From: Erysipelotrichales bacterium
GTDB lineage: Bacteria > Bacillota_I > Bacilli_A > RFN20 > CAG-826
Assembly (NCBI GenBank): GCA_022508535.1
Contig: JAFLUZ010000001.1
Coordinates: forward strand, 1-64,000
DNA length: 64,000 nt
Direction of reading: 5' to 3'
Positions 17,802 to 26,590 of this stretch are shown one piece after another. The position numbers and the translations under genes are program-made. Each line of letters starts with the position of its first letter. The stretch's first letter is position 1. The notes beneath the pieces are model-generated. The model was not told the DNA's origin. It saw only the letters and a list, made by a program, of their open reading frames with translations, and did no database searches.

Positions 17802-18506
17802 ATGGAATTTAAAGGAAAAGTTGCAATAGTTACAGGCGGAGCACAAGGAATTGGAAAAGCAATAAAAGAGGCTTTTGAAAATGAAGGCACAAAAGTATAC
17901 GTGATTGACATACAAAAAGGCAATCATTTTGTTGGAGATGTATCCAAAAAAGCAGATTTAGAAGAATTTGTAGATTTTATTTTAAAAAATGAAAATCATG
18001 TCGACTATATAATAAACAACGCCCTTCCTTTGTTTAAAGGAATTGATGAATGTTCATATGATGAATTTGTAAATGCTTTAAATGTTGGGGCAACATCTGT
18101 GTTTTATTTAACTAAATTATTACGTCCTTATTTGGTAAAAGATTCCTCAATTATTAATATTACTTCTACAAGAGATAATCAATCTATGCCCCAAAGTGAA
18201 TCTTACGCTGCGGCAAAAGGGGCGATGAAAGCATTAACTCATGCACTTGCTATTTCTTTAGGACCAAACACGAGAGTTAACGCCATTGCACCTGGATGGA
18301 TTGATACAAATAATATAATTTATTCAGGATCTGATGCAAATCAACAGCCAGTAGGAAGAGTCGGCACTACAAAAGATATATCTGAACTTGTTTTATTTCT
18401 TTGCTCAAATAAAGCATCATTTATTACTGGTCAAGAATTTGTGGTTGATGGTGGTATGTCAAAATTAATGATATATCACGATGAACATGGATGGAAAAAA
18501 GAATAG
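17802..18506 (+). CDS. SDR family oxidoreductase
   Basis: An NAD(P)-dependent short-chain dehydrogenase. The Rossmann motif TGGAQGIG is at residues 11-18, NNA follows at about 88, and the catalytic set is Ser (INITST), Tyr and Lys in SYAAAKGA. The end, FITGQEFVVDGGMS, is the classical SDR cofactor and substrate segment. The length of 234 is slightly short. The sequence resembles 3-oxoacyl-ACP reductases and glucose-dehydrogenase-type SDRs, and an operon with an acyl-ACP thioesterase makes a lipid substrate plausible. The actual substrate is not known. Confidence 0.85.
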   Translation: MEFKGKVAIVTGGAQGIGKAIKEAFENEGTKVYVIDIQKGNHFVGDVSKKADLEEFVDFILKNENHVDYIINNALPLFKGIDECSYDEFVNALNVGATSVFYLTKLLRPYLVKDSSIINITSTRDNQSMPQSESYAAAKGAMKALTHALAISLGPNTRVNAIAPGWIDTNNIIYSGSDANQQPVGRVGTTKDISELVLFLCSNKASFITGQEFVVDGGMSKLMIYHDEHGWKKE

Positions 18507-18520
18507 TAATTTTGTTGTTT

Positions 18521-19123
18521 TTATAAATCACAGGCTAAATTAGCTTCTTTACAAAATTGTTTATAAAATGCGATTAAAAATTCCGTGCGCTCTTTAGAAA
18601 TTTCTTTTGCCTCAGGTGTATTTAATAAATTATGTAGGTGGAATAATTTTTCATGAAAATGTTGGAGTGTAGTAGGTAAATCACTATCACATTTATAAAA
18701 TGGATGATTTTTAGAACCACTATACGCAAAAGTACGAGCAATACCTATTGCACCTATTGCATCTAAACGATCAGCATCTTGAGCAATTTTTGCTTCAAGA
18801 GAAATATTTTTGTTTTGTATTGGATTTTTACTAAATGATATAGCGTTAATATTATCTAAAATAGTTTTTATAGTATTTTCTTTTAATTCAAGAGAGTCTA
18901 GGAATTTTTTGACATTAGAATTTGTCGCAGTTTTTAACTTTTTGTCTTCAATGTCATGCAATATCACGGTCATTTGAAGAATAAACAAATCACAATTTAT
19001 ATAGTTTTTTGCTATTTCATTTGCAGTGTTTAAAACTCTTAGAACATGATTAAAGTCATGTGCGACATCATTTTGTGACATTTTTTCTTTGACATATAAT
19101 TCTGTTTTATTCAATATATCCAT
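18521..19123 (-). CDS. HD-domain phosphohydrolase
   Basis: A metal-dependent hydrolase of the YedJ-like HD group. The motif is complete: H in VAHDFNHVLRVL (about residue 22), the HD pair in VILHDIEDKK (about 53), and D in AQDADRLDAIGAIGIARTF (about 114). The length of 200 is typical. Members act on nucleotides or other phosphoesters; the substrate is unknown. GAGGT stands 11 bases before the ATG. It is convergent with the SDR gene (14-base gap) and sits downstream of the antiporter gene on the same strand. Confidence 0.82.
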   Translation of the reverse strand: MDILNKTELYVKEKMSQNDVAHDFNHVLRVLNTANEIAKNYINCDLFILQMTVILHDIEDKKLKTATNSNVKKFLDSLELKENTIKTILDNINAISFSKNPIQNKNISLEAKIAQDADRLDAIGAIGIARTFAYSGSKNHPFYKCDSDLPTTLQHFHEKLFHLHNLLNTPEAKEISKERTEFLIAFYKQFCKEANLACDL

Positions 19124-19171
19124 TTTGTTATTACCTCATTGCTTTTTTTATATTGTAATTTGAAGATTTTT

Positions 19172-20347
19172 CTATCTTTTCAATAGTTTTTTATGAGTGA
19201 TATCTATTAGGAATGCTCCTAAAGGAGCAGTAATTATAATTGCTATAGCGGCAACTGTTAAAACAGTATTTCCACATGATAAACCTAGCGATAGTGGGAT
19301 ACCACCAATTGCGGCTTGGACAGTGGCTTTGGGAATATATGAGAACATGCAAAATAATCTTTCTTTTATTGTGAGTTTTGTGCGTATTAAACTGATATAT
19401 ACACCAAGCATTCTAAAACATAAAGAACCGAAAATTAATAATATTGCAGGAAGTGCAGTTTTGCTAACAAATTGCAAATCAATTGTAGCACCTACTAGTA
19501 CGAAAAGCATTATCTCTGCTCCTACCCATAGTTTATTAAACTTTGATGATAGTCTCTCCGAGATTTCCTTGTTGTTTTTTTGCATAGTTATACCCATAAA
19601 CATAATAGCAATTAATGCTGAGAATGTAATTGGAATTGTCAACTCGTTTTCTATTGTTGATAACACGAATGAAATACATAAGATTATAATGACTTTTACC
19701 GTATCTCTCATATGACATTTTGTAAAAAACTTTGATAATAAGAATCCAATTAGCAAACCTATTAATACACCCAATATAATTGAAATAGGGATATTTATGA
19801 AACTTATTACAGAGATTTTATCTCCTTGTTCTAAACCTAAAAATGCTGTAAATAGCACGATAACAAATACATCATCAACAGAGGCACCAGCTAAAATTAG
19901 TTGAGGAATGCTTTTATCTTTTCCATATCCATCCTCAATTAACTTTATCATTTTTGGAACAATTACGGCTGGGGATACTGCTGCGACAACTGCACCGATA
20001 ATTAAAGCTTCAATTATTGATACGTTCAATAGAAGTGGAGCTAAAATTAATATACCAATCATTTCAAAAACAGCAGGAACAAAGCACATTAAAATAGCAG
20101 GACGCCCAACTTTTTTTAAATCTGACCATTTTAATGTGAGACCAGCTCTAGTTAAAATAATAATTAACGCTATTCGTCTTAATTCTGAAGAGATGTCTAA
20201 AATGGAATTATCAATTAAATTTAAAACGCTTGGACCAAGTATTATACCAGTTAACATCATTCCAATGAGACTAGGTAGTTTTATTTGCTTGAATAGCCAT
20301 CCAAGAAACATTCCAACTAATAATATTAATGATAGACTAAGTAACAT
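19172..20347 (-). CDS. Cation/proton antiporter (CPA2 type) under fluoride riboswitch
   Basis: An integral membrane antiporter with about 12 helices, of the Na+/H+ exchanger (KefB/NapA-like) superfamily. Conserved parts are the first helix pair (GMFLGWLFKQIKLPSLIGMM), ILTRAGLTL and the core VVAAVSPAVIVPKM with GASVDDVFVIVLF, where the paired Asp residues are typical of the ion site. I start at ATG 20347 after AAAAGGAG; a longer reading frame extends 14 codons further but runs into the riboswitch terminator. A fluoride riboswitch directly precedes it, so it is probably made when fluoride is high, as for known fluoride-linked antiporters. It has no KTN/RCK domain. Confidence 0.88.
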   Translation of the reverse strand: MLLSLSLILLVGMFLGWLFKQIKLPSLIGMMLTGIILGPSVLNLIDNSILDISSELRRIALIIILTRAGLTLKWSDLKKVGRPAILMCFVPAVFEMIGILILAPLLLNVSIIEALIIGAVVAAVSPAVIVPKMIKLIEDGYGKDKSIPQLILAGASVDDVFVIVLFTAFLGLEQGDKISVISFINIPISIILGVLIGLLIGFLLSKFFTKCHMRDTVKVIIILCISFVLSTIENELTIPITFSALIAIMFMGITMQKNNKEISERLSSKFNKLWVGAEIMLFVLVGATIDLQFVSKTALPAILLIFGSLCFRMLGVYISLIRTKLTIKERLFCMFSYIPKATVQAAIGGIPLSLGLSCGNTVLTVAAIAIIITAPLGAFLIDITHKKLLKR

Positions 20348-20370
20348 AAAAACACTCCTTTTAACAAAAA

Positions 20371-20456
20371 AAGCCGAGACTCCTGCCATAATGCAGAAGT
20401 CATCAGCTAATAAGCGGTTTTAGTATTTCACTAAGGGAGAACTTCATTCCCTAGAA
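20371..20456 (-). promoter_or_regulatory. Fluoride riboswitch (crcB motif) with terminator
   Basis: Read on the minus strand, AGGGAATGAAGTTCTCCC is followed by AACCGCT...AGCTGATGACTTCTGC, matching the crcB (fluoride) aptamer in its conserved loop and pseudoknot bases. Directly after it, GACTTCTGC pairs with GCAGGAGTC (20400-20392 with 20386-20378), and TCGGCTTTTTTT follows. This terminator uses bases of the aptamer 3' strand, so ligand-bound aptamer and terminator exclude each other: fluoride turns the gene on. The shared strand is visible; the direction of control is known for the class. Confidence 0.88.
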
Positions 20457-20458
20457 TG

Positions 20459-20486
20459 ATTATAGCACATAGCATTTTTTTTGCAA
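20459..20486 (-). promoter_or_regulatory. Sigma-A promoter of the fluoride-riboswitch unit
   Basis: On the minus strand TTGCAA (20486-20481), 16 bases, TATAAT (20464-20459), a few bases before the aptamer. Confidence 0.7.
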
Positions 20487-20584
20487 TTGTTGGAAAATAA
20501 TAAATCGTATAAATTCTAGTAGTTTTTAGGATTTATATTAAATAAATATTTAATATATGATAAAATATTATCGAGGTGATCAAA

Positions 20585-22333
20585 GTGATTAGTGCGGATG
20601 ATTTTTTAGAGCCAAGAAAAACTTATGAACACAAATTGCATGATGCACATCATCAAAACGCTATAAACTTTTTTGATGATTTAGTAAAACAATCAGGCAT
20701 TAACATTGAAGAAAACAAACAAACAATAAAGAAGTTAAAGAAAACTAACGAAGAAAAAGAAAGAGTTACAAAACAAAAAAATAAGCAGACATCATTAAAA
20801 ATACTTTTAATTATTTTAATAGTAATTTTTTCAATAGGGATTGCTATTGATGTATTTGAAGCTCTTGAATCTGATTCCCTATTGCTAAATATTTTGCTAG
20901 GTGTATGTTTCATCGGACTTATCATTTTATTTATTTATCTACTTAAAGCAAAGATTTCCAAAAAAATCAAAAAATATAGTGATATTATTGAAAAACTATC
21001 TAAAGAATCTAAGGATCTTTTATCATTAGCATATTCGCAAATGAAACCTTTAAATAGACTATATAGTTGGAATATAAGCACTAAAATTGCAAATAAAACG
21101 TGTCCTTTAATTGAATTAGATCAATATTTTAGACCACAAAAATATGAATATTTGCATGAGCGTTACGGATTTGATGAGAATGACGAGGACAATATTTCAA
21201 CAGTATTTGTCCAATCTGGTTCAATTTTAGGAAATCCTTTCCTATTTCAAAAAAGGTATATTCAAGAAATGCAAGACAAAGCATATACTGGCTCAATTGT
21301 TATTCATTGGACAACAACTCATTATTCAAATGGAAAACAATATACTGAACACCATAGTCAAACTTTAACTGCGACAATTTATCGCCCGGCACCAGTTTAT
21401 TATTTGGATACTTGGCTAATATATGGTAATGAAGCGGCACCAAATTTATCCTTCTCGCGCAAACCATCAAAAGCAAACAGTATGAGTGAAAAAGAGATTG
21501 AAAAATATGTCAAAGGTCAAGAGAAAACTTTAGATAAAATGGTTGAAAAAGATATTGATGATCAAGATGGAAATGGATCACAATTTACACGACTTGCAAA
21601 TACAAAATTTGAGGCATTATTCCGTGCTTTAAATCGTAATAATGAAGTGGAATTTAGATTGCTATTTACTCCACTCGCACAAAAAAATATGTTGGATCTA
21701 ATTGTAAATAAAAAACCATATGGAGATGATTTTACATTTATTAAAAAGAAAAAAATCAATTACATTCGAAGCGAACATATTCAACATTTTGATATAACAG
21801 GAGATCCTCAAAAATTTGTTCATTATGATTATGAATATGCGAAAAATAACTTTGTAAAAATTAATGATGAATATTTTAAAAATATATTCTTTGATTTTGC
21901 TCCATTGATTTCTATACCTTTATATCAACAACACAAACCTAAAGAATACATATATAAAGATTCATATCCTTCAAACATAACAAAATTTGAACATGAAGTT
22001 TTGGCTAACTCTTTCAATCGCAAACAATTTATGCATGCTGATTCTGATACAGATGCGATTTTAAAAGCAAATTTTGCGATTAAAAATGGCAAAAGTGATT
22101 TAGTCACAATTGATGCGTATTCTTTTAAAAAAGTTCAACATGTTGAGTATGTATCAAAATTTGGGGGAGATGGAAAAATGCATAGTATTCCAGTATATTA
22201 CTATGAATACGAACCATTAAAGCAAACAACATCAATGATGGCAGAATATGAAAGTGATAATTCACAAATTAGTGCAGAAAATGATATAATAAAACAAAGA
22301 GGATTATTAGCTTATTTAAATAAGTCTAGATAG
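20585..22333 (+). CDS. Unrecognised two-pass membrane protein paired with LemA
   Basis: A 582-residue protein I cannot name. Residues 1-65 are charged and likely coiled coil. Two close membrane helices follow at about 66-88 (LILLIILIVIFSIGIAIDVF region) and 94-116 (NILLGVCFIGLIILFIYLL). A second coiled coil comes next, then a large soluble region with VFVQSGSILGNPFLFQ, a beta-rich TGSIVIHWTTTHY with a following EHHSQTLTATIYRPAPVYY, and WLIYGNEAAPNLSFSR. It ends in an acidic tail. The helical hairpin places both ends on the same side, probably the cytoplasm. GAGG precedes a GTG start at 20585. The LemA gene follows in 33 bases, so they are likely partners. Confidence 0.7.
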   Translation: MISADDFLEPRKTYEHKLHDAHHQNAINFFDDLVKQSGINIEENKQTIKKLKKTNEEKERVTKQKNKQTSLKILLIILIVIFSIGIAIDVFEALESDSLLLNILLGVCFIGLIILFIYLLKAKISKKIKKYSDIIEKLSKESKDLLSLAYSQMKPLNRLYSWNISTKIANKTCPLIELDQYFRPQKYEYLHERYGFDENDEDNISTVFVQSGSILGNPFLFQKRYIQEMQDKAYTGSIVIHWTTTHYSNGKQYTEHHSQTLTATIYRPAPVYYLDTWLIYGNEAAPNLSFSRKPSKANSMSEKEIEKYVKGQEKTLDKMVEKDIDDQDGNGSQFTRLANTKFEALFRALNRNNEVEFRLLFTPLAQKNMLDLIVNKKPYGDDFTFIKKKKINYIRSEHIQHFDITGDPQKFVHYDYEYAKNNFVKINDEYFKNIFFDFAPLISIPLYQQHKPKEYIYKDSYPSNITKFEHEVLANSFNRKQFMHADSDTDAILKANFAIKNGKSDLVTIDAYSFKKVQHVEYVSKFGGDGKMHSIPVYYYEYEPLKQTTSMMAEYESDNSQISAENDIIKQRGLLAYLNKSR

Positions 22334-22366
22334 TCTATAATTATTGCCAAAGGAGGTACTATAAAA

Positions 22367-23029
22367 ATGGCTAATGAATTAGATGAAATGACTGGACCAG
22401 TCAATAAAGAAGGAAGAGACGTCAACGTAATTGAAAAGCAAATTCAAGTTAAAGTTGGAGTAGGTTCAATAATATTTGAAATTCTTTTATGGGTTTTAGG
22501 TATTATACCAGGAATCGTATTTTTGTTCATGAAGAGAAGCGCTAAGTCATATCTTGCAAAACTTCAACAAAAACTTCAACATGATGCTTCACAAATTGAT
22601 AATTATTTAGAACAAAGAGTCGTAATTTTATCAAACGTTGCAAAATTATTAGATAAAGCAGTAGATCTAGATAAATCAACATTTACAGAAATTGCCTCTT
22701 TGCGTTCTGGTATTAATCCTAATAGTGATTTAAACGAAGTTGCTTCTAAAATCGATAATATGAACACAAAAATTAATGTTGCAGTTGAAAGATATCCAGA
22801 TTTAAAAGCTCACCAAGAAATTGCTGATGCAATGCAACAAAATTCATATTTACAAAAAGAAATTACTGCCGCACGTGAGGTTTATAATGACACAGTCAGA
22901 CAATGGAACTCAGACATCTTTGCTTGGCCAACCAAGATGATTGTTGCTGCTAAACAAGGATATACAACAAGAATTCCATTCTCAGTTTCTTCAGAAACAA
23001 AAGCTCGTGCAAGAGAAACATTCTTCTAG
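22367..23029 (+). CDS. LemA family protein
   Basis: A LemA-type membrane protein with one N-terminal helix (IIFEILLWVLGIIPGIVFLF, about 28-47). A long antiparallel helical domain follows, containing the LemA features RYPDLKAH and NDTVRQWNSDIFAWPTKM. The N-terminal 27 residues before the helix are longer than in many LemA proteins. The soluble part probably faces out. LemA function is undefined; it is often coupled with a second membrane protein, as here. AAAGGAGG stands 10 bases before the ATG, and a terminator follows the stop. Confidence 0.88.
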   Translation: MANELDEMTGPVNKEGRDVNVIEKQIQVKVGVGSIIFEILLWVLGIIPGIVFLFMKRSAKSYLAKLQQKLQHDASQIDNYLEQRVVILSNVAKLLDKAVDLDKSTFTEIASLRSGINPNSDLNEVASKIDNMNTKINVAVERYPDLKAHQEIADAMQQNSYLQKEITAAREVYNDTVRQWNSDIFAWPTKMIVAAKQGYTTRIPFSVSSETKARARETFF

Positions 23030-23045
23030 TAATTAAAAAAATTAA

Positions 23046-23072
23046 ATAAGACCAACTATGTTGGTCTTTTTA
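23046..23072 (+). terminator. Terminator after lemA
   Basis: GACCAAC-TAT-GTTGGTC is followed by six T residues. A near-identical hairpin (GGCCAAC-TAT-GTTGGCC) ends the cysteine-rich gene at 55.3 kb. Confidence 0.8.
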
Positions 23073-23113
23073 ATTGCTTGTGTTTGTGATATTATGATTA
23101 AAAGGTGAATGCA

Positions 23114-23635
23114 ATGAACAAAATTTTTAAAAATGAAGATTCGTTTTTTGGAAAACTAGAAAAGATATTTTGGAAATTTTATGAAAAAGAACCATTTCGC
23201 TTTTTAATAGCAGGTGGAATAAACACTGTATTAGGTATTGTAGTAGCAATATTATTTAGATGGATTTTTAATACATTATCTTGGGATCCAAAAATATCGT
23301 TTGAATTTTTAGAGAATATTGGTCTTGTTGCTCCAAATATTGATATACCTTATTTGATTGCGTTTGTCTTGTTATTACCTGTTGCTTACACCTTACAAGT
23401 TTTTATTTCATTCCAAACTAAGTGGAGCATTAAAAGATTTTTGATATATCCAATAAGTTCAATACCAAACTTTATTTGCCAAGAATTATTTGTGTGGTTA
23501 TTTGAAGTAGTATTGAAGCTTCCATCGAGTGTATCATATATTTTGGCTCCAATATGTTCATTACCAATTATGTTTTTTATAATTAGATTCTTAGTAAAAC
23601 CATTGAAAAAGAAAAATGAAATCACAAAAGAGTAA
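23114..23635 (+). CDS. GtrA-like membrane protein
   Basis: A small polytopic protein of the GtrA family, which is thought to help flip or transfer lipid-linked sugars for cell-surface glycosylation. FRFLIAGGINTVLGIVVAIL is the family's first helix, followed by three more helices. FISFQTKWSIKRFLIYP matches the usual loop before helix 3. The length of 173 is somewhat above the usual 130 because of an insert at about 60-80. I start at ATG 23114 since AAAGG lies 8 bases upstream; a GTG three codons earlier is too close. The next gene is a glycosyltransferase, which fits the role. Confidence 0.82.
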   Translation: MNKIFKNEDSFFGKLEKIFWKFYEKEPFRFLIAGGINTVLGIVVAILFRWIFNTLSWDPKISFEFLENIGLVAPNIDIPYLIAFVLLLPVAYTLQVFISFQTKWSIKRFLIYPISSIPNFICQELFVWLFEVVLKLPSSVSYILAPICSLPIMFFIIRFLVKPLKKKNEITKE

Positions 23636-23663
23636 ATTTTATTAAAAGGAGGAAAATGTTAAA

Positions 23664-24839
23664 ATGAATATTATTATTTTTACTGATACATATCCTCCAG
23701 AAATAAATGGTGTTGCGACATCCACAAATAATTTATATAAATTATTAAAGTCGAGAGGACATAATGTTTATGTTGTTTGCACTAATCCATATAGTAAAAC
23801 TTTTCAATTTGAAAATGATATTTTAAGAATACCTGGTATTGAATTAAAAAAACTATATTCTTATCGTTTGTCGGGCATATATAATTCCAAGGCTATGAAA
23901 ATAATTAAAAGTCTTAAACCAGATATAATTCATGTCAATACAGAAGCGGGAATTGGAACTTTTGGAAGAATTGTATCACGTAAACTCCATAAGCCATTAG
24001 TGTACACATATCATACAATGTATGAAGATTATACGTATTATGTAACAAAAAGCAACGGAATTTTTGATCGTGTTGCTAAAAGTTTTGTGCGAACTTTTTC
24101 TAAAGTGTTAGCGAATAATACAACAGAATTTATTTCTCCAAGTGATAAAACAAAAGATGCAATTAGAAATTATGGATACGATTCTTATATTAATGTTGTA
24201 CCAACAGGCATTGATTTTTCAAAGTATAGTCATGATGCAATTGATGACAATATGATAAAAGAGTTGAAAAATAAATATGATTTAAATGATTGCTTTGTGG
24301 TTTTATCTTTAGGAAGAGTTGCTAAAGAAAAATCTATTGATATATGCATAAAAGGATTTAAAAATTTCCTAAAAAATTATGATGGTAAAGCAAAGATGTT
24401 AGTTGTTGGTGGTGGACCCAACCTAGTTGAGTTACAAGAACTAGCAGGAGAATTGTCATTATCGGACAAAGTCATTTTCACTGGACCAGTAGATCCTGAT
24501 GAGGTTCCGCTTTATTACCATTTGGCTGATGTTTTCGTTTCTGCTTCAGTCACAGAGACACAAGGATTAACTTTTTTAGAAGCAATGGCGTCTCGAGTGC
24601 TTGTATTAGCAAGATTTGATGAAAATCTAATTGATGTGATTCTAGATAATGAGACAGGTTTTTATTTTGAAAGTGAATTGGATTTAAGTGATACAATTCT
24701 AAAAACTATTAATATGGATTCTAGTAATAAGAAAAAGATTTTAGATAATGCAACAAAGCTCATTGAAAAATATTCATTAGATAATTTTTATAATAACATT
24801 ATGGAGGTCTATAAACGTGCACTCAGAAAATACTGGTAA
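23664..24839 (+). CDS. GT4 glycosyltransferase, probable diacylglycerol glucosyltransferase
   Basis: A cytoplasmic or membrane-surface glycosyltransferase of the GT-B fold. FTDTYPPEINGVATSTNNL at the N-terminus, VYTYHTMYEDYTYY near residue 115, VVPTGIDFSKYS near 185, and the donor-sugar motif ETQGLTFLEAMAS near 300 match the enzymes that put glucose or galactose on diacylglycerol to make glycolipids. The length of 391 is typical. AAAGGAGG precedes the start. It lies after gtrA and overlaps recX by 23 bases. Lipid acceptor specificity is inferred from family resemblance only. Confidence 0.82.
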   Translation: MNIIIFTDTYPPEINGVATSTNNLYKLLKSRGHNVYVVCTNPYSKTFQFENDILRIPGIELKKLYSYRLSGIYNSKAMKIIKSLKPDIIHVNTEAGIGTFGRIVSRKLHKPLVYTYHTMYEDYTYYVTKSNGIFDRVAKSFVRTFSKVLANNTTEFISPSDKTKDAIRNYGYDSYINVVPTGIDFSKYSHDAIDDNMIKELKNKYDLNDCFVVLSLGRVAKEKSIDICIKGFKNFLKNYDGKAKMLVVGGGPNLVELQELAGELSLSDKVIFTGPVDPDEVPLYYHLADVFVSASVTETQGLTFLEAMASRVLVLARFDENLIDVILDNETGFYFESELDLSDTILKTINMDSSNKKKILDNATKLIEKYSLDNFYNNIMEVYKRALRKYW

Positions 24840-25617
24840 GCTTTTCATTGAAGAATTATCACGTAAAAAAGGCAAAGTTTCAATGTGTTTATCAAATGAT
24901 GAAATCATTGAAATAAATGAAGATATTGTATTAGAATTTTATCTTTATGAAAAAAAAGAGTTGAGTTTTTCGGAAATAAAAAAGATCAAAGAAAGTGCAG
25001 AAATGAGTGAAACTTTAAATAAAGCTTATAATTTGCTCGCGCATGGTCTTTACACAAAAAAAGAAGTCAAAGAACGTTTGTTAAGAAAAAAGTGTAATCC
25101 ATATGTTGTAGATAAAGTTATCAAAAAATTAATTAGTCTTAATTATTTAAATGATAAAATATATTTAGAAGAGTATTTAAGTTACGCTAAAACAAAAGGA
25201 TATGGACCTAAAAAGATAAAATCTGAATTAATAAAAAAAGGCATCAACGATGCTTTAATTGCAAGTATTAGCTTTGATGATCAAGAAGAAATTATTGAAA
25301 CACAAGCTGAAAAACTACTAAAAAAATATCAAAATCTCAATTATCAAAAAAAATATCAAAAAATATATAACCATCTATTATTGTTAGGATATAGCTCTAG
25401 TTTGATAAGTGATGTTTTAGAAAACAAAATAAAATTAGATGGAGATAAAGAAATTGAAATATTGAGAAAAGATATGGAAAAAGCAATAAATAAATTTAAA
25501 AACAAATTCATAGGAAATGATTTGAAAAAAGTAGTAATTACTTATTTAATGAAAAAAGGCTATAAATATGATACAATTTATGAAGTCTTGAAGGAGTATG
25601 ATTTTTATGAAGATTAA
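24817..25617 (+). CDS. recX: RecX regulatory protein
   Basis: Binds RecA filaments and limits their growth. Three-helix RecX repeats are visible: LLAHGLYTKKEVKERLLRKK, then VDKVIKKLISLNYLNDKIYL with KTKGYGPKKIKSELIKKGI. Two further repeat-like blocks end in YLMKKGYKYDTIYEVLKEY. The length of 266 matches the long Bacillus-type RecX. It begins with GTG inside the end of the glycosyltransferase gene, with GGAGGT 8 bases upstream, and its last 11 bases overlap yhaM, so three genes are tightly coupled. recA itself is at 57.3 kb. Confidence 0.85.
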   Translation: MHSENTGKLFIEELSRKKGKVSMCLSNDEIIEINEDIVLEFYLYEKKELSFSEIKKIKESAEMSETLNKAYNLLAHGLYTKKEVKERLLRKKCNPYVVDKVIKKLISLNYLNDKIYLEEYLSYAKTKGYGPKKIKSELIKKGINDALIASISFDDQEEIIETQAEKLLKKYQNLNYQKKYQKIYNHLLLLGYSSSLISDVLENKIKLDGDKEIEILRKDMEKAINKFKNKFIGNDLKKVVITYLMKKGYKYDTIYEVLKEYDFYED

Positions 25618-26539
25618 CGAATTAGTCGATGGACAAAAAGTAGAGTTTGATGCTCTTATTGCTAATGTCACAAAAGGAGTTTCTACGAATGCTGCGACAT
25701 ACTTAAATGTAACTTTACAAGATTCTACAGGATCAATTGAAGCCAAAAAATGGGATGCAAGTGAAGAAGATATTAAGTTTTACACAATTGGCAAAATAAT
25801 TAAAGTTAATGGCGATGTTAATTTATATCGCAATTCTTTGCAATTCAAAATTGCAAGTGCACAAAAAGTCGACGAAGCAACAATTGATTATCAAGATTTT
25901 GTAATTTCTGCTCCAATAAAAAAGGAAGTTTTAGAAACGCAATTGCATGAATATATGAGTATGGTTAAAGATCCTGATACTAAGTTATTAATGGACGCTT
26001 TAATTAATAAATTTTATACACCTTTTTTGACTCATCCTGCTGCAACTAGAAACCACCATGAGTATTGCTCTGGTCTTTTACATCATTCAGTTTCTGTTGC
26101 AAAATTAGCTATCGCAATAGCGGATTTTTATAATGATATAGATAAAGACATTTTAATTGCCGGTGCTCTTTTGCATGACTTAGGTAAAATAATTGAACTA
26201 AGCGGACCAATTATTCCATCCTATACAACTGAAGGAAGATTGATTGGACATATTTCTTTGATGCAATCAGAAATTAGAGAAATGGCTCACGAACTTAATA
26301 TTAAAAGCGAAGTACCAATGCTTTTAGAACATATGATTTTATCTCATCATGGAAAAAGAGAATATGGATCCCCAGTTCTTCCGATGACTCGTGAGGCATT
26401 GATTCTAAGTATTGCTGATGATATAGATGCAAAAATGAATATTCTTGATAAGGCATATAAAGACACAAATGAAGGAGAATTTACTAATCGTATTTATCCT
26501 TTAGAAGAAAGAGCATTCTATAAACCTAAAAAAAGATAA
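25607..26539 (+). CDS. yhaM: YhaM 3'-5' exoribonuclease
   Basis: A Firmicute-type 3'-to-5' exonuclease with an N-terminal OB fold (residues 1-100: DALIANVTKGVSTNAATYLN, LQFKIASAQ) and a C-terminal HD domain. HD residues are seen in HHEYCSGLLHHSVSVAKL and GALLHDLGK, then HISLM and EHMILSHHGKREYGSPVLP. The length of 310 is close to B. subtilis YhaM (314). ATG 25607 is preferred because GGAG lies 10 bases upstream; the ATG at 25598 touches the site. In B. subtilis yhaM also lies close to prsA and hit, as it does here. Confidence 0.9.
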   Translation: MKINELVDGQKVEFDALIANVTKGVSTNAATYLNVTLQDSTGSIEAKKWDASEEDIKFYTIGKIIKVNGDVNLYRNSLQFKIASAQKVDEATIDYQDFVISAPIKKEVLETQLHEYMSMVKDPDTKLLMDALINKFYTPFLTHPAATRNHHEYCSGLLHHSVSVAKLAIAIADFYNDIDKDILIAGALLHDLGKIIELSGPIIPSYTTEGRLIGHISLMQSEIREMAHELNIKSEVPMLLEHMILSHHGKREYGSPVLPMTREALILSIADDIDAKMNILDKAYKDTNEGEFTNRIYPLEERAFYKPKKR

Positions 26540-26547
26540 AACCAATG

Positions 26548-26575
26548 AAAAAAGTAGACATATGTCTACTTTTTA
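26548..26575. terminator. Bidirectional terminator between yhaM and hit
   Basis: A perfect palindrome GTAGACATATGTCTAC is flanked by A6 and T5 tracts, ending both convergent genes. Confidence 0.85.
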
Positions 26576-26590
26576 TTTTTCATAATTTAG

